Shown: positions 9,218 through 18,423 of the stretch, piece by piece
How positions within the stretch are numbered: position 1 is the stretch's first letter
How the letters are laid out: every line of letters starts with the position of its first letter
The notes under the pieces: generated by a model
Database searches by the model: none
What the model was told of the DNA's origin: nothing
The model's input: the letters and a program-made list of their open reading frames with translations, nothing else
Assembly: GCF_000235505.1 (NCBI RefSeq)
Contig: NZ_JH379030.1
Location: 202,609 to 266,608 of the forward strand
Source: Hungatella hathewayi WAL-18680
Lineage (GTDB): Bacteria; Bacillota; Clostridia; Lachnospirales; Lachnospiraceae
Length of the DNA: 64,000 nt
Direction: 5' to 3'
Position numbers and translations under genes: made by a program

Positions 9218-10135
9218 CTATACGGCCTCCTTTAATTCTTTCGGCTGTATAAGCGTTTTCGTCACATCAACCTTTGAGGCATCCATAATCAGCTCCTCAA
9301 TCTTTTCAGCCCGGATTATACCGCTTTTCGGATTTAAAACACTGTCGATGGTATTGGTTACCTCTACATCCACCGTGGAGTATTCAAAAGCAAGGGTTGT
9401 ATTTAAAAGCCGGCAGTTTTTCATCACCAGATTGTCAATGTAACACATGCCCTGATTGCTCTCAATGGTACAGTTGATGAACGTCAGGTTTTTCGCATTC
9501 CATCCTAAATATTCGCCGGAGATAAAGGAATCATAAACGGTTACATTTTCACTGTTCCAGAACGCATCCTTGGACAGCAGTCTTGCGTGATGGATTTCCC
9601 CATGTTTCACCCCGTCAAAGGAGTAATTTCCTACCAGCTCGAAACCGTCGATATAGAGATTGCTGCTGTTCATCGCAAAATAATCCCCCTTCGCGGATAC
9701 CTGATTCATCCGAATCTGGTCACAGTTCCACAAGGTCTCCGCAGCATTCGGCATGGTGACGCGCTCCAGCTCGATTCCGTTGGTGCGGCGGAAGTTTTTG
9801 GGCGCTTCCACGATGCAGTTTTTCATGGAAATATTCTCCGTATACCAGATTCCGGCCCGCCCCATCTCAAACACCACGCAGTCCTCCAGTTTGATATCAC
9901 GGCTGTACCACAGCGGATATTTCCATTTGAACATGCTGCGATAAAGTTCAATGTTGCTGCTTTCCTTCAACGGGGATTCCCCATCAGCAAAGGTCGTATC
10001 ATAGATTTTCAAATCCTTTCCCTGGAATAATGCACGTTCTCCTGTTAAAAACTTCTGGTTTATATTTTTCATGTTCTCTCTATCTCCTATCCTAAACATT
10101 TTTTCCATGTTTTTATAACGCTCTTCTTGTTTCAT
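9218..10135 (-). CDS. DUF3737 family protein
   Basis: Soluble protein of up to 305 residues with repeated short beta-strand units (patterns such as NITLINCTIE, ISMKNCIVE), indicating a right-handed parallel beta-helix. The start of the domain (GERALFQGKDLKIYDTTF) matches what I recall of DUF3737. Function is unknown; there is no signal peptide or membrane segment. The start is ambiguous: ATG 10133-10135 has AGGAG 9 bases upstream and lies 15 bases after the preceding gene, while a second ATG at 10072 also has AGGAG. It is one base from the following PatB-like gene, so it is cotranscribed. Linkage with a C-S lyase is the only hint of role. Confidence 0.8.
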   Translation of the reverse strand: MKQEERYKNMEKMFRIGDRENMKNINQKFLTGERALFQGKDLKIYDTTFADGESPLKESSNIELYRSMFKWKYPLWYSRDIKLEDCVVFEMGRAGIWYTENISMKNCIVEAPKNFRRTNGIELERVTMPNAAETLWNCDQIRMNQVSAKGDYFAMNSSNLYIDGFELVGNYSFDGVKHGEIHHARLLSKDAFWNSENVTVYDSFISGEYLGWNAKNLTFINCTIESNQGMCYIDNLVMKNCRLLNTTLAFEYSTVDVEVTNTIDSVLNPKSGIIRAEKIEELIMDASKVDVTKTLIQPKELKEAV

Positions 10136-10150
10136 CTTCCTGCACTCCTG

Positions 10151-10390
10151 CTATTTGTCCTTCTCCTCTTTATTCATCTGAAACACCAGATAGTCCAGGC
10201 AGTCAATCCGCTTCTCATTCTTGTGTACCTTTTTCAACAGGCGTTTTCTATGCTGTTCCAGCAGCTTTAACTGATTCTGCCTGTTCCCCTCCATGCCTAA
10301 CTCCATAAACTGTGCCACCGTCTCCGAATCGCATCCGGCGTCCTCCAGATTTTGAATCACGGAATCAGGGCTTTCCATATAGTTTGCCAT
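10151..10390 (-). CDS. Small hypothetical protein, helical
   Basis: Seventy-nine residues, with a GAGGTGA ribosome site before ATG 10388-10390. The N-terminal half (SVIQNLEDAGCDSETVAQFMELGMEGN) resembles a short helical bundle and the C-terminal half is rich in Lys and Arg with heptad-like spacing (LKLLEQHRKRLLKKVHKNEKR, reported here in part), so a coiled coil is likely. Similar small proteins accompany DUF3737 and LysR genes in Lachnospiraceae as far as I recall, but no function is known to me. It is the first gene of the leftward operon and lies opposite the LysR gene. Confidence 0.7.
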   Translation of the reverse strand: MANYMESPDSVIQNLEDAGCDSETVAQFMELGMEGNRQNQLKLLEQHRKRLLKKVHKNEKRIDCLDYLVFQMNKEEKDK

Positions 10391-10616
10391 ATTGCTCTAT
10401 CACCTCTAATCCAAACTTTCCCCGTTGCTTGCAATGACTTTTTTATACCAGTCAAAACTCCACACTATCCTTTCCTGCTTCGATTCTGTTTCAATTTCCG
10501 CCATAGCTGCAATCGTATTTCGTTTCTCTTTTCCATATAACCATATCCCAATATGTCTTCATTGTAATCCAAAAGCATGCTCATATCAAATACTTATATT
10601 AAATACAATTTCATGC

Positions 10617-10646
10617 TTGACGAGCATAATAAATTTTATATATAAT
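10617..10646 (+). promoter_or_regulatory. Promoter of the LysR regulator in a 311-bp divergent region
   Basis: TTGACG (10617-10622) and TATAAT (10641-10646) are 18 bp apart and read into the LysR gene. The gene-free stretch 10391-10701 must also hold the leftward operon promoter and, by analogy with other divergent LysR genes, T-N11-A operator sites. I could not single these out. Confidence 0.6.
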
Positions 10647-10701
10647 AGACGTAGAAGAAGCAGAGTGCCAGGCGGAATTGCACAGGAAGGGAGGAATCAG
10701 A

Positions 10702-11589
10702 TTGGATATTCGCGTATTAAGATACTTTATGGCTGTCACCAGAGAAGAAAGCATATCCGGGGCCGCAGAGTCCCTTCATATGACGCAGCCAACGTTATCA
10801 CGTCAGTTGATGGATTTGGAAGATGAGATTGGGAAAAAACTGTTAATCCGAGGAAGTCGCAGAATCACGCTGACTGAGGAGGGAATGCTCTTGCGCAAGC
10901 GGGCGGCAGAAATCCTGGATTTGGTAGATAAAACAGAGGCAGAGCTTAGCGCACCGGACGAAGCCGTGAGCGGGGATATTTACATCGGGGGCGGGGAGAC
11001 AGACGCCATGCGCCTGATTGCCAGAATCGCCACGGATTTACAAAAGAGCTGTCCCGATATCCGTTACCACTTATTCAGTGGAAATGCGGATGATGTGATG
11101 GAACGGCTGGACAAGGGGCTTCTGGACTTTGGAATCCTCATAGAACCTGCAGATATGAAAAAATATGATTACATCCGGCTTCCTGCCACTGATACCTGGG
11201 GGCTTTTAATGCCGAAGGACTGTCCGCTGGCCACCCACGATTTTATCCGGCCGGAGGATATCTGGGAGCTGCCCCTTATCACCTCCCGCCAGACCACGGT
11301 CAGCAATGAATTTTCCGGATGGCTGAAAAGAGATTATGAGAAACTGAATATCGTGGCTACCTATAACCTGGTATACAATGCCTCCCTCATGGTGGAGGAA
11401 GGGCTGGGATACGCCCTGTGCCTGGACAAACTGGTGAACACGTCAGAAAGCCGCCGCCTGTGTTTCAGGCCGCTGAAACCAAAAATGGAGGCCCATCTTG
11501 ATATTGTCTGGAAAAAATACCAGGTATTTTCCAGGGCGGCTGACCGCTTCCTGAAAAATGTGCAGTATGCTTTCCATAGCAGTATATAA
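10702..11589 (+). CDS. LysR family transcriptional regulator
   Basis: Regulator of 295 residues: N-terminal winged helix-turn-helix (LDIRVLRYFMAV to about residue 60, including SISGAAESLHMTQPTLSRQL) and a periplasmic-binding-protein-like effector domain (about 90-290). The TTG at 10702 is chosen as start because GGGAGG lies 7 bases upstream and the protein then begins exactly at the family consensus. It is transcribed away from the PatB/DUF3737 operon, the usual sign that it controls that operon, probably in response to a sulfur or amino-acid metabolite (inference only). Confidence 0.92.
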   Translation: MDIRVLRYFMAVTREESISGAAESLHMTQPTLSRQLMDLEDEIGKKLLIRGSRRITLTEEGMLLRKRAAEILDLVDKTEAELSAPDEAVSGDIYIGGGETDAMRLIARIATDLQKSCPDIRYHLFSGNADDVMERLDKGLLDFGILIEPADMKKYDYIRLPATDTWGLLMPKDCPLATHDFIRPEDIWELPLITSRQTTVSNEFSGWLKRDYEKLNIVATYNLVYNASLMVEEGLGYALCLDKLVNTSESRRLCFRPLKPKMEAHLDIVWKKYQVFSRAADRFLKNVQYAFHSSI

Positions 11590-11675
11590 TCTCTATCCGG
11601 CGGCGGCCGGAACACTCCGGCTGTTTCCCGCTATTTAAGTAAGGACAGGCTGCCTCACAACCAAGGTATACCTAT

Positions 11676-12185
11676 CTATTCCATAGAAAATGTCACAGTC
11701 ACGTCACCACTTCCAAGGGCTTCCTCCCATCCGGATAAATCATCTATCTTACCCAGTCTCGTATAGCTCCAGGAATTAGAGCCATAAAATATGACAATCT
11801 GGTTTCCATTATATAAAACAATATCCCCTGACTGTGTCGTGGTCTGACTGTTGCTGGCGGGCAGATTAGTTCCAAGAGAACCTACCTTTTCAAACCCGGA
11901 GTAATCGCTCATCTCAATCACCACCGGAGCGTCTTCCATCATCTGAACCAGGGAGTCTACCGCCGGATTATCCTCCAACATTGCTGTAAATGTACTGTTT
12001 CCTATCTGTACATTCATCTTCATTGCTCCGTCCTCTCCCGGTTCTCTATCATGTTCCGGTTCCAGTACACCTTCTGTACCCCCTGTGATTTCGGCAGGCT
12101 GTGTATTCTGTCCACCGCAGGCTGACACCGCAGCCACGACGGCCAGCATCACCCACACAAATATATGCTTCTTCAATCGTTTCAT
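11676..12185 (-). CDS. Cyclophilin-like fold lipoprotein
   Basis: Exported lipoprotein of 169 residues. The signal sequence KKHIFVWVMLAVVAAVSAC ends at the lipobox Cys23. After an acidic linker, the mature domain (MKMNVQIGNSTFTAML... to ...VTVTFSME) has the motif set of the cyclophilin-like fold family (PF18050 type), including EDNPAVDSL, DLPA-like LGTNLPAS, GDIVLYNGNQIVIFYG and the LGKID stretch. Such proteins are small beta-barrels without the proline-isomerase active site; their function is unknown. It is monocistronic, with a weak AAAGGTAG ribosome site upstream of ATG 12183-12185. Confidence 0.82.
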   Translation of the reverse strand: MKRLKKHIFVWVMLAVVAAVSACGGQNTQPAEITGGTEGVLEPEHDREPGEDGAMKMNVQIGNSTFTAMLEDNPAVDSLVQMMEDAPVVIEMSDYSGFEKVGSLGTNLPASNSQTTTQSGDIVLYNGNQIVIFYGSNSWSYTRLGKIDDLSGWEEALGSGDVTVTFSME

Positions 12186-12312
12186 ATATCATGCTACCTT
12201 TCATAACCATTATCGCTTTCTTTATCCCCATTGTAATACCAGTGGCCATCAACATCAAATACCTATAATAAATATATATTCATGCTTTTTTACTATGGTT
12301 TTGTTTAAAACA

Positions 12313-12366
12313 AAAAATGCCCCACCCACGCATGAATCTTATATTCATACGTAGGTGGAGCATTTA
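12313..12366 (-). terminator. Terminator after rny
   Basis: On the minus strand an imperfect stem (ATGCTCCACCTACG... with ...CGTGGGTGGGGCAT) is followed by TTTTTTGTTTT. It lies 19 bases after the ribonuclease Y stop codon. Confidence 0.8.
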
Positions 12367-12384
12367 TCATTTCACTCCGAACAA

Positions 12385-13941
12385 TTACTTCGCGTAGTCC
12401 GTCACCCTGGATTCCCGGATGACATTGACCTTGATCTGTCCCGGATATTCCATGGATTCTTCAATCTTCTTGGAAATATCTCTGGCCAGGAGCACCATAC
12501 TGTCATCATTAATCTGGTCCGGCACTACCATGACACGGACTTCACGTCCTGCCTGAATAGCAAAAGACTTGTCTACTCCTTTGAAGGAATCTGAAATATC
12601 TTCCAGTTGTTTCAGTCTATTCGTATATGTCTCCAGAGTCTCTCTTCTTGCACCAGGTCTTGCTGCTGATATGGTATCGGCAGCCTGTACGATGCAGGCA
12701 ATCAAACTCTCTGGCTCAACATCGCCATGATGAGATTCTACGGAATTGATAACAACAGCCGATTCCTTGTACTTTCTACAAAGCTCGGAACCTAACTGTA
12801 CGTGAGAACCTTCCACTTCATGGTCAATGGATTTACCAATATCATGTAATAAACCGGCACGCTTGGCCAGGCGGACATCAACACCAATCTCCCCTGCCAG
12901 CAGTCCTGCCAGCTGGGCAACTTCGATAGAATGTTTCAATGCGTTCTGTCCATAACTTGTTCTGAATTTCATCTTGCCGAGAAGTTTCACTAACTCCGGG
13001 TGAATTCCATGGATACCAACCTCCAGTGTGGCTGCCTCTCCATCTTCCCGCATGTTGGTCTCTACTTCCTTCTGCGCCTTCTCTACCATCTCTTCGATTC
13101 TGGCCGGATGAATACGTCCGTCCACAATCAGACGTTCCAGTGCAATTCTTGCAACTTCCCTTCTAACCGGGTCAAACCCTGATAAAACAACTGCTTCCGG
13201 AGTATCGTCGATAATTAACTCGACTCCGGTCAATGTCTCAAGTGTGCGGATGTTGCGGCCTTCTCTACCGATAATGCGGCCCTTCATCTCATCGTTGGGG
13301 AGCTGTACCACGGATACCGTAGTCTCAGCAACATGGTCAGCAGCACATCTCTGAATCGCTGTCACCACATATTCCTTGGCTTTCTTGTCAGCTTCTTCCT
13401 TGGCCCTGCTTTCCATCTCTTTAATCATCTTGGCAGTATCATGTTTTACATCATCTTCAACAGATTTCAGTAAATATTCTTTTGCTTGTTCGGAGGTTAG
13501 GCCGGAAATACGTTCCAGTTCCTGCAGTCCTTTTTCACGAAGTTCGTCCACTTCGTTGTGCTTCTTGTTTAAGGCTTCCTCACGGGCAGCTAACCCTGCT
13601 TCTTTTCGTTCCATTGCTTCGGACTTCTTGTCCAGATTTTCTTCTTTGCTCAATACACGTCGTTCATAACGCTGAAGCTCTGCTCTTCTTTCCTTGGTTT
13701 CTTTATCTAACTCATTCTTAGTCTTTAACGACTCTTCCTTCGCCTCCAGGAGAGCTTCACGCTTCTTTGTCTCTGCGGTTTTTAGCGCTTCGTCTATTAT
13801 CTCTCTTGACTTTTCTTCTGCACTGCCGATTTTGCTCTCATAAGCATTTTTCCGGTAGGCAATAGCCAATACCCAGGTAATAGGAGCTACCACAATCAAT
13901 GTCGCTAATACAGATATGATTATTATCATTGATATTGACAC
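12385..13941 (-). CDS. rny: Ribonuclease Y
   Basis: Membrane-anchored endoribonuclease that starts bulk mRNA decay in Firmicutes. The 518 residues are laid out as expected: an N-terminal membrane helix ([19 protein letters not shown]), a long Lys/Glu coiled coil (about 25-200), a KH RNA-binding domain ([13 protein letters not shown]), and an HD hydrolase domain with [15 protein letters not shown] at about residue 360. The start is a GTG (13939-13941) with AAGGAGG 7 bases upstream. It follows recA and recX on the same strand, a gene order frequent in Clostridia, but 120 bases separate it from recX and it may have its own promoter. Confidence 0.97.
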   Translation of the reverse strand: MSISMIIIISVLATLIVVAPITWVLAIAYRKNAYESKIGSAEEKSREIIDEALKTAETKKREALLEAKEESLKTKNELDKETKERRAELQRYERRVLSKEENLDKKSEAMERKEAGLAAREEALNKKHNEVDELREKGLQELERISGLTSEQAKEYLLKSVEDDVKHDTAKMIKEMESRAKEEADKKAKEYVVTAIQRCAADHVAETTVSVVQLPNDEMKGRIIGREGRNIRTLETLTGVELIIDDTPEAVVLSGFDPVRREVARIALERLIVDGRIHPARIEEMVEKAQKEVETNMREDGEAATLEVGIHGIHPELVKLLGKMKFRTSYGQNALKHSIEVAQLAGLLAGEIGVDVRLAKRAGLLHDIGKSIDHEVEGSHVQLGSELCRKYKESAVVINSVESHHGDVEPESLIACIVQAADTISAARPGARRETLETYTNRLKQLEDISDSFKGVDKSFAIQAGREVRVMVVPDQINDDSMVLLARDISKKIEESMEYPGQIKVNVIRESRVTDYAK

Positions 13942-14060
13942 AGGAGCACCTCCTTATTTAGTTTTCATTGTACAACAATACAACACTTCAATTTTAAACT
14001 GTTTTATACATTATGTCAAGTATCTTCACTCCGCCTTACACATACTTGGTCAAAATGCAC

Positions 14061-14675
14061 TTAGAAGGATTCCTCGTCAAAATCTGCGGCCATGGCCCTT
14101 TTGATGGACTCAAAGGAAAATCCCTTTCTGCCCAGGGCCGCGGCCAGTTTAGCCCGCTCTTTCTGCTCCGTCTTATCTGGCTCATAATGCTTTTTTCTCA
14201 AAAAATCACGTATCTGGGACTCCTCATCCACCGGATTGTCCTCCAGAAGTCTGGTGATGGTATCCCGGTCAATTCCTTTTCTTTCCAGGTCAAAACTCAG
14301 CTGCCTCTTACTCTTTTTACTCCCCTGGGTCTCCACATAGCGTGTGGCATAATTCTCGTCATCCACATACCGGTAATCTTTCAGCATCCTGATGGCCGAA
14401 TCAATGGCCTCCTCCGGGTAAAATCCATCCCGCAGCTTCCGCCTCAATTCCAGCTCCGTCTTGTCGGAATTTTTCAAAATGTTCACCGCCCGCTCCCTGG
14501 CCCTCTTGCAGATAATCAGAGCCATAATCTCCCGGTATGCTTCCTCCGACAATTCTCCGCCTTCTTCTATATGATAGCGTCTCAATTCTCCTTTATATAA
14601 AACAAAGGCAAAGTCCTCCTCCAGGAAGACCTTGCTTCTTCGTTTATCCAAAGGAACAATCCCTGTCACAGTCAT
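14061..14675 (-). CDS. recX: Regulatory protein RecX
   Basis: Modulates RecA filaments, usually limiting recombinase activity. The 204 residues consist of three-helix repeats; recognisable parts are SDKTELELRRKLRDGFYPEEAID, YVDDENYATRYVE and SKRQLSFDLERKGI. It starts 30 bases after the recA stop, so it is cotranscribed with recA and under the same SOS control. Confidence 0.94.
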   Translation of the reverse strand: MTVTGIVPLDKRRSKVFLEEDFAFVLYKGELRRYHIEEGGELSEEAYREIMALIICKRARERAVNILKNSDKTELELRRKLRDGFYPEEAIDSAIRMLKDYRYVDDENYATRYVETQGSKKSKRQLSFDLERKGIDRDTITRLLEDNPVDEESQIRDFLRKKHYEPDKTEQKERAKLAAALGRKGFSFESIKRAMAADFDEESF

Positions 14676-14705
14676 GTGTGCTGTCCCCTTTATCTCTCTA
14701 TTCCT

Positions 14706-15851
14706 TTATTCTTCCGATGCTTCCGGTGCCTCAGATTCTTCTGACGCCTCTGCCTCCGAAGCCTTCGCCGCCTTTCCGGCCTTTCCCGTCCTCAATGTCT
14801 TTGCTCCCGCTTCCGAAGCTGCTTCCGCTGCCGGAGCCGGTGCGGAACCGTCGGCATGTCCCAGTCCGTAATGCTCCCTCACCTTATCTTCAATCTCCTG
14901 GCACACCGCCGGGTTGTCACGAAGATAAATCTTGGCATTCTCACGTCCCTGTCCAATCTTAGCACCGCCGTAGGCATACCACGCGCCGCTCTTCTCCACG
15001 ATATCCTCCTTGGCCGCCAAATCCAGCACGTCGCCTTCCTTGGAGATACCCTTGCCAAACATGATATCGAACTCCGCCTCTTTAAATGGAGGGGCAATCT
15101 TATTCTTTACGACCTTAATGCGGACACGGTTTCCAATCATCTCACCGCCCTGCTTCAGTGTCTCGATTTTTCTCACATCCAGACGAACGGAAGCATAGAA
15201 CTTCAGCGCGCGGCCGCCGGTAGTGGTCTCCGGGTTGCCGAACATGACGCCTATCTTCTCACGCAGCTGGTTGATGAAAATCACCGTACAGTTGGACTTG
15301 CTGATATGACCGGTCAGCTTTCTAAGTCCCTGGGACATCAGACGCGCCTGGAGACCCACATGGGAATCTCCCATATCGCCGTCAATCTCCGCCTTGGGAA
15401 CCAGCGCCGCCACCGAGTCCACAATCACGATATCCACTGCTCCGGAGCGCACCATGGTCTCCGTAATCTCCAGCGCCTGCTCCCCATTGTCCGGCTGGGA
15501 GATATACAGGTTGTCGATATCCACACCGATATTCTTGGCATAAACCGGGTCAAGCGCATGCTCCGCATCGATAAATCCGGCAATTCCGCCTCTCTTCTGT
15601 ACTTCCGCTACCATATGTAATGCCACTGTCGTCTTACCACTGGACTCCGGACCGTACACCTCAATCACACGTCCCTTGGGAATCCCGCCGAGTCCCAGTG
15701 CGATATCCAGACTCAGGGAACCGGTAGGTACCGTCTCAATATTCATATTCACTCCGGAGTCGCCCAGCTTCATCACGGAGCCCTTTCCGTATGCTTTCTC
15801 AATCTGTGTCAACGCGGCATCCAGTGCCTTCATCTTATCATCTTTATTCAT
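14706..15851 (-). CDS. recA: Recombinase RecA
   Basis: ATP-dependent strand-exchange protein of homologous recombination and co-protease for LexA in the SOS response. The Walker A motif GPESSGKTT lies at about residue 65, with the loop region [13 protein letters not shown] and NQLREKIG, all intact. The start at ATG 15849-15851 is preferred (GGAGG 5 bases upstream) over an in-frame ATG at 15863 that would fall inside the operator. The C-terminal tail of about 45 residues is unusually rich in Ala, Ser and Glu (repeats of SEA/EAS), a low-complexity acidic tail seen in several Firmicutes. Confidence 0.98.
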   Translation of the reverse strand: MNKDDKMKALDAALTQIEKAYGKGSVMKLGDSGVNMNIETVPTGSLSLDIALGLGGIPKGRVIEVYGPESSGKTTVALHMVAEVQKRGGIAGFIDAEHALDPVYAKNIGVDIDNLYISQPDNGEQALEITETMVRSGAVDIVIVDSVAALVPKAEIDGDMGDSHVGLQARLMSQGLRKLTGHISKSNCTVIFINQLREKIGVMFGNPETTTGGRALKFYASVRLDVRKIETLKQGGEMIGNRVRIKVVKNKIAPPFKEAEFDIMFGKGISKEGDVLDLAAKEDIVEKSGAWYAYGGAKIGQGRENAKIYLRDNPAVCQEIEDKVREHYGLGHADGSAPAPAAEAASEAGAKTLRTGKAGKAAKASEAEASEESEAPEASEE

Positions 15852-15864
15852 GTTATCCTCCATG

Positions 15865-15915
15865 CGAACAAATGTTCTATTCCTATAATATAATATAGAA
15901 CTTCCAAAATGTCAA
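15865..15915 (-). promoter_or_regulatory. recA promoter with LexA (SOS) box
   Basis: On the minus strand TTGACA (15910-15915) and TATATT (15887-15892) are 17 bp apart. Just downstream, GAAC-AAAT-GTTC (15866-15877) within CGAACAAATGTTCT matches the Gram-positive LexA operator. Binding there would block early transcription, the normal SOS arrangement for recA. Confidence 0.85.
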
Positions 15916-16262
15916 CCTTTATTTCCACACTTCCGGCAGCCAATCCTTCCACATTTTTTTTGCCAAAAGCATGCCTCAATCCCCCATAGGCATCCCCCGC
16001 TTTCTTTCTCAAAAAAAACTTCAAACAAAATCACTGAAATCTTGGCGATATGCCAGAACTTCCAGGCCGAATGACCTTCTGATTACAAAGATTACTATAT
16101 CATAAAAGCTGTCCGGAGACAACCACATTTTTCTGAAAAGCTCCCCGATTTGTACAAAATAATTCCCGTTCGGAAAGCCGATTAAGAAAGCCTCGGCATA
16201 CGCCATTAAACGCTTTTCGCATATACCGAAGCAATTCGTCATCGCTCACCAAGTCGAGCGTT
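15916..16262. other. Gene-poor stretch between recA promoter and EF-Ts paralogue
   Basis: No gene with a family match was found. On the minus strand one frame has KRRAFSNETLDLVSDDELLRYM and an overlapping frame has MAYAEAFLIGFPNGNYFVQ; both are short, broken and lack ribosome sites, so they may be the remains of a decayed gene downstream of the EF-Ts paralogue. A T/A-rich tract lies at 15950-16020. Confidence 0.35.
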
Positions 16263-17141
16263 TCATTGCTGAATGCCCTCCGCTTTTTCATATCTGCAGT
16301 AACCACTCACGCTGATTTCCATGCCATATTTCTGGCTTTGAGATGATAAAAACTGACCAACGGTAATGGAATCATCCTTAATGAACGGTTGATCTAACAG
16401 ACAGTGTGTTTTCATAAACTTGTTAATTCTACCCTGATAGATCTGCTCAATCACCTTTTCAGGTTTGCCACTGAGTTTTTTATCACTGGCAATGTCAAGC
16501 CGGGTTTCTTTCTGCAAATTCAGCAGTACGGCTTCCGGCACATACTCCTGCGAAAGATATTCCGGAGCCATGGATGCAATCTGCATGGCCAGATCCTTTC
16601 CAATACCTTCCAGCACCGCTTTGTTACTGCTTCCTCCTGTTTCAAGGTTGAGTATCGTCCCGTATTTTCCATTCATGTGCATATATGCAACTGGATATGT
16701 GCCGGAAAGCAGTTCAAAGCGGCGGAGTATGATGTTCTCCCGAAAGGTCATGACCATTTTTTGAAGCAGAGAGGCAATCGATAAGGACTGTGCTTTACAA
16801 GTACATTGCAATAATTCTTCCATGCTGTTAGGTTCGTTGTCCGCTATCGTCTGAGCAATATCACTTGTTGCTTTTTGAAATTCGGAATTATTCGCAACAA
16901 AATCTGTTTCCGTGTTGATTTCGAGTAAGACGGCTTTTCCATTCTTTATCGCAGCATAGGCAATCCCATCTGCGGCAAGCCGCTCGGCTTTCTTTTCTGC
17001 AAGCTCCGCTCCGGTTGCTTTAATAAGGCGAACAGCTTGCTGGATGTCATCTTCAGCCTCGATCAGTGCCTTTTTGCAGTCGAGCAAACCAGCTCCGGTT
17101 TGCTCCCGCAACAATTGTATATTTTGAATATTGATGGACAT
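16263..17141 (-). CDS. Elongation factor Ts paralogue (stand-alone)
   Basis: EF-Ts exchanges GDP for GTP on EF-Tu. This 292-residue copy keeps the UBA-like N-terminus (LLREQTGAGLLDCKKALIEA), the core motif NTETDFVANNSEF and the C-terminal helix-pair region, so it could still bind EF-Tu. Several otherwise constant positions differ and it carries unusual Cys residues (LLQCTCKAQS). The normal tsf gene follows rpsB; here there is no rpsB, and the gene instead lies in a PadR-controlled unit after a truncated DUF4180 gene. AAGGAG precedes ATG 17139-17141. It is best read as a second, specialised or horizontally acquired tsf, perhaps linked to stress or ribosome/EF-Tu-targeting compounds (inference). 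Confidence 0.85.
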   Translation of the reverse strand: MSINIQNIQLLREQTGAGLLDCKKALIEAEDDIQQAVRLIKATGAELAEKKAERLAADGIAYAAIKNGKAVLLEINTETDFVANNSEFQKATSDIAQTIADNEPNSMEELLQCTCKAQSLSIASLLQKMVMTFRENIILRRFELLSGTYPVAYMHMNGKYGTILNLETGGSSNKAVLEGIGKDLAMQIASMAPEYLSQEYVPEAVLLNLQKETRLDIASDKKLSGKPEKVIEQIYQGRINKFMKTHCLLDQPFIKDDSITVGQFLSSQSQKYGMEISVSGYCRYEKAEGIQQ

Positions 17142-17197
17142 TTTAATTCTCCTTTCATCCCATTCGCATAACCGACTCTTGACATGCTTACCGACCT

Positions 17198-17341
17198 TTC
17201 ATGAAGCAGCAAATTCTCAGTGTTATTGCTGAAACAAGCGGATATCAGTTCCATGGCGTCGCTTTCGGTGGACAGCACACCTGCGAAGGGAGTGCAATCC
17301 AGATAGCGTTTGTTATTATTACTATTTATGTTGAAATTCAT
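17198..17341 (-). pseudogene. Truncated DUF4180 gene
   Basis: From ATG 17339-17341 (AAGGAG upstream) the frame gives about 48 residues that fit the start of DUF4180 proteins, such as a CTPFAGVLSTESDAMELISA segment and LLLHE. It then loses family resemblance and runs on out of frame into the EF-Ts gene. The domain is normally about 110 residues, so more than half is missing. The start is 2 bases after the padR stop; PadR plus DUF4180 is a pairing I recall from other Firmicutes. A deletion that joined this gene to the EF-Ts leader explains the structure. Confidence 0.6.
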
Positions 17342-17343
17342 AA

Positions 17344-17895
17344 CTACTCTCCTTGTCTGTATTTTTTTAGCCCCTCACGGAATTGCTGAATCCATTGCAA
17401 TTCCGCTTCGCATGTGACGCAGTAATTATGATAAATCATTTCCCATACAAAATGTTCCTGCTCAGATCGATTGGGGAAGTCCTTTTCACGCCGCTTTTCT
17501 TCCTTGTGCATAGCTAATTGCTGCGTCATGGTTTTTTCATATTTTGTGAGCAGTTCGTCAATTTCTTCTGGCTCTAATAATCCTGACCACGAAAGTTGAA
17601 TGAGAAATGTCTTTTTAAATTCGGGAATCTCCGGTTCTGTACTGATTACCCATTTTCTTAATTCAGCCGCGCCCGCTTCCGTAATGGAGTAAATTTTCTT
17701 ATTGGGAGTGCTTTCCTGATACTGAACCTCGCTTGTCGCAAAACCGTTTTCAAGTAATTTTACCAGTGCTTTATAGATCTGATTGTTGTTCCCTGACCAG
17801 TACAGGAAAGGGGATTCCTGCATCACTCGTTTCACATCATATCCAGTAAGCGGTTTCCAGCTTAACAGTCCTAAAATTGCATAGTCAATTGTCAT
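17344..17895 (-). CDS. PadR family transcriptional regulator
   Basis: Repressor of 183 residues: N-terminal PadR winged helix (DYAILGLLSWKPLTGYDVKR, NNQIYKALVKLLENGFA, KKIYSITEAGAAELRKW) and a C-terminal helical dimerization domain of the vir_act_alpha_C type with an EMIYHNY-containing segment. AGGAGG precedes ATG 17893-17895. It heads a leftward unit with the DUF4180 remnant and the EF-Ts paralogue and probably represses its own promoter through the inverted repeat at 17916-17945. Confidence 0.92.
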   Translation of the reverse strand: MTIDYAILGLLSWKPLTGYDVKRVMQESPFLYWSGNNNQIYKALVKLLENGFATSEVQYQESTPNKKIYSITEAGAAELRKWVISTEPEIPEFKKTFLIQLSWSGLLEPEEIDELLTKYEKTMTQQLAMHKEEKRREKDFPNRSEQEHFVWEMIYHNYCVTCEAELQWIQQFREGLKKYRQGE

Positions 17896-17915
17896 AACTA
17901 ATTCCTCCTGTTTGT

Positions 17916-17957
17916 TATCATGTGTTAATTGTAACCTATGATAATATCTGCGTCAAC
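17916..17957 (-). promoter_or_regulatory. padR promoter with inverted-repeat operator
   Basis: On the minus strand TTGACG (17952-17957) and TACAAT (17929-17934) are spaced 17 bp. TTATCAT (17916-17922) and ATGATAA (17939-17945) form an inverted repeat bracketing the -10. The layout suits PadR autoregulation. Confidence 0.65.
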
Positions 17958-18147
17958 TTTGATTTGAAGGAGGAATCGCCTGACATTCATGCATTCCCCA
18001 TGGTTTGTACGGGAATCAATATAAATGCTTCAATGCGGGTGCCCGCTGAAAAAGACAGCGGCTTGTTGAGTCAGTGTGTTGACGGCTGTTGAGCCGCCAT
18101 CCTTCATTTGATTCTTTGTTTGACTTATTTTAAGCCTCCTTTCTTCG

Positions 18148-18188
18148 TAACATAGGTTAACAATAACATATGTTAAAAAGAAAGTCAA
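18148..18188 (-). promoter_or_regulatory. Second PadR-like promoter without an intact gene
   Basis: On the minus strand TTGACT (18183-18188) and TATTGT (18160-18165) are 17 bp apart, and TAACATA/TATGTTA (18148-18154 and 18169-18175) form an inverted repeat around the -10, as at the padR promoter. AGGAGG follows at 18135-18140, but the codon at the right distance is ATA rather than ATG, and the frame after it is only about 32 codons. It may be a dead or displaced member of the same regulon. The rest of 17946-18147 shows no gene. Confidence 0.45.
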
Positions 18189-18423
18189 GGCTATTTTTCT
18201 TTTCTGTTTTAAGGTATTTCAGATGTTCCCTTCACTGCATACGCCACTATGACGCATACTATACGCCACCAAAAGGGCAGAACTGGCCTGCATCGGGCAG
18301 CATCCCTCCTTGCCATAGTTCTTCTACATCTGCGCAAAACTTCCTTTTAAACAGAAAAACAGGACAACCATTTTGGCCGTCCTGCACAAATATCTTTTAG
18401 ATAACTTTGAAAACATTTTTCCT

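Noticed and set aside
14706-15851. Ala/Glu-rich recA tail as a frameshift artefact
   Set aside because: The frame continues in phase to a normal stop, and acidic low-complexity tails are usual in RecA of Clostridia.
16021-16306. Two short overlapping minus-strand frames after the EF-Ts paralogue
   Set aside because: Neither has a ribosome site, one starts inside the EF-Ts gene, and no family could be recognised. They are mentioned only as possible debris.
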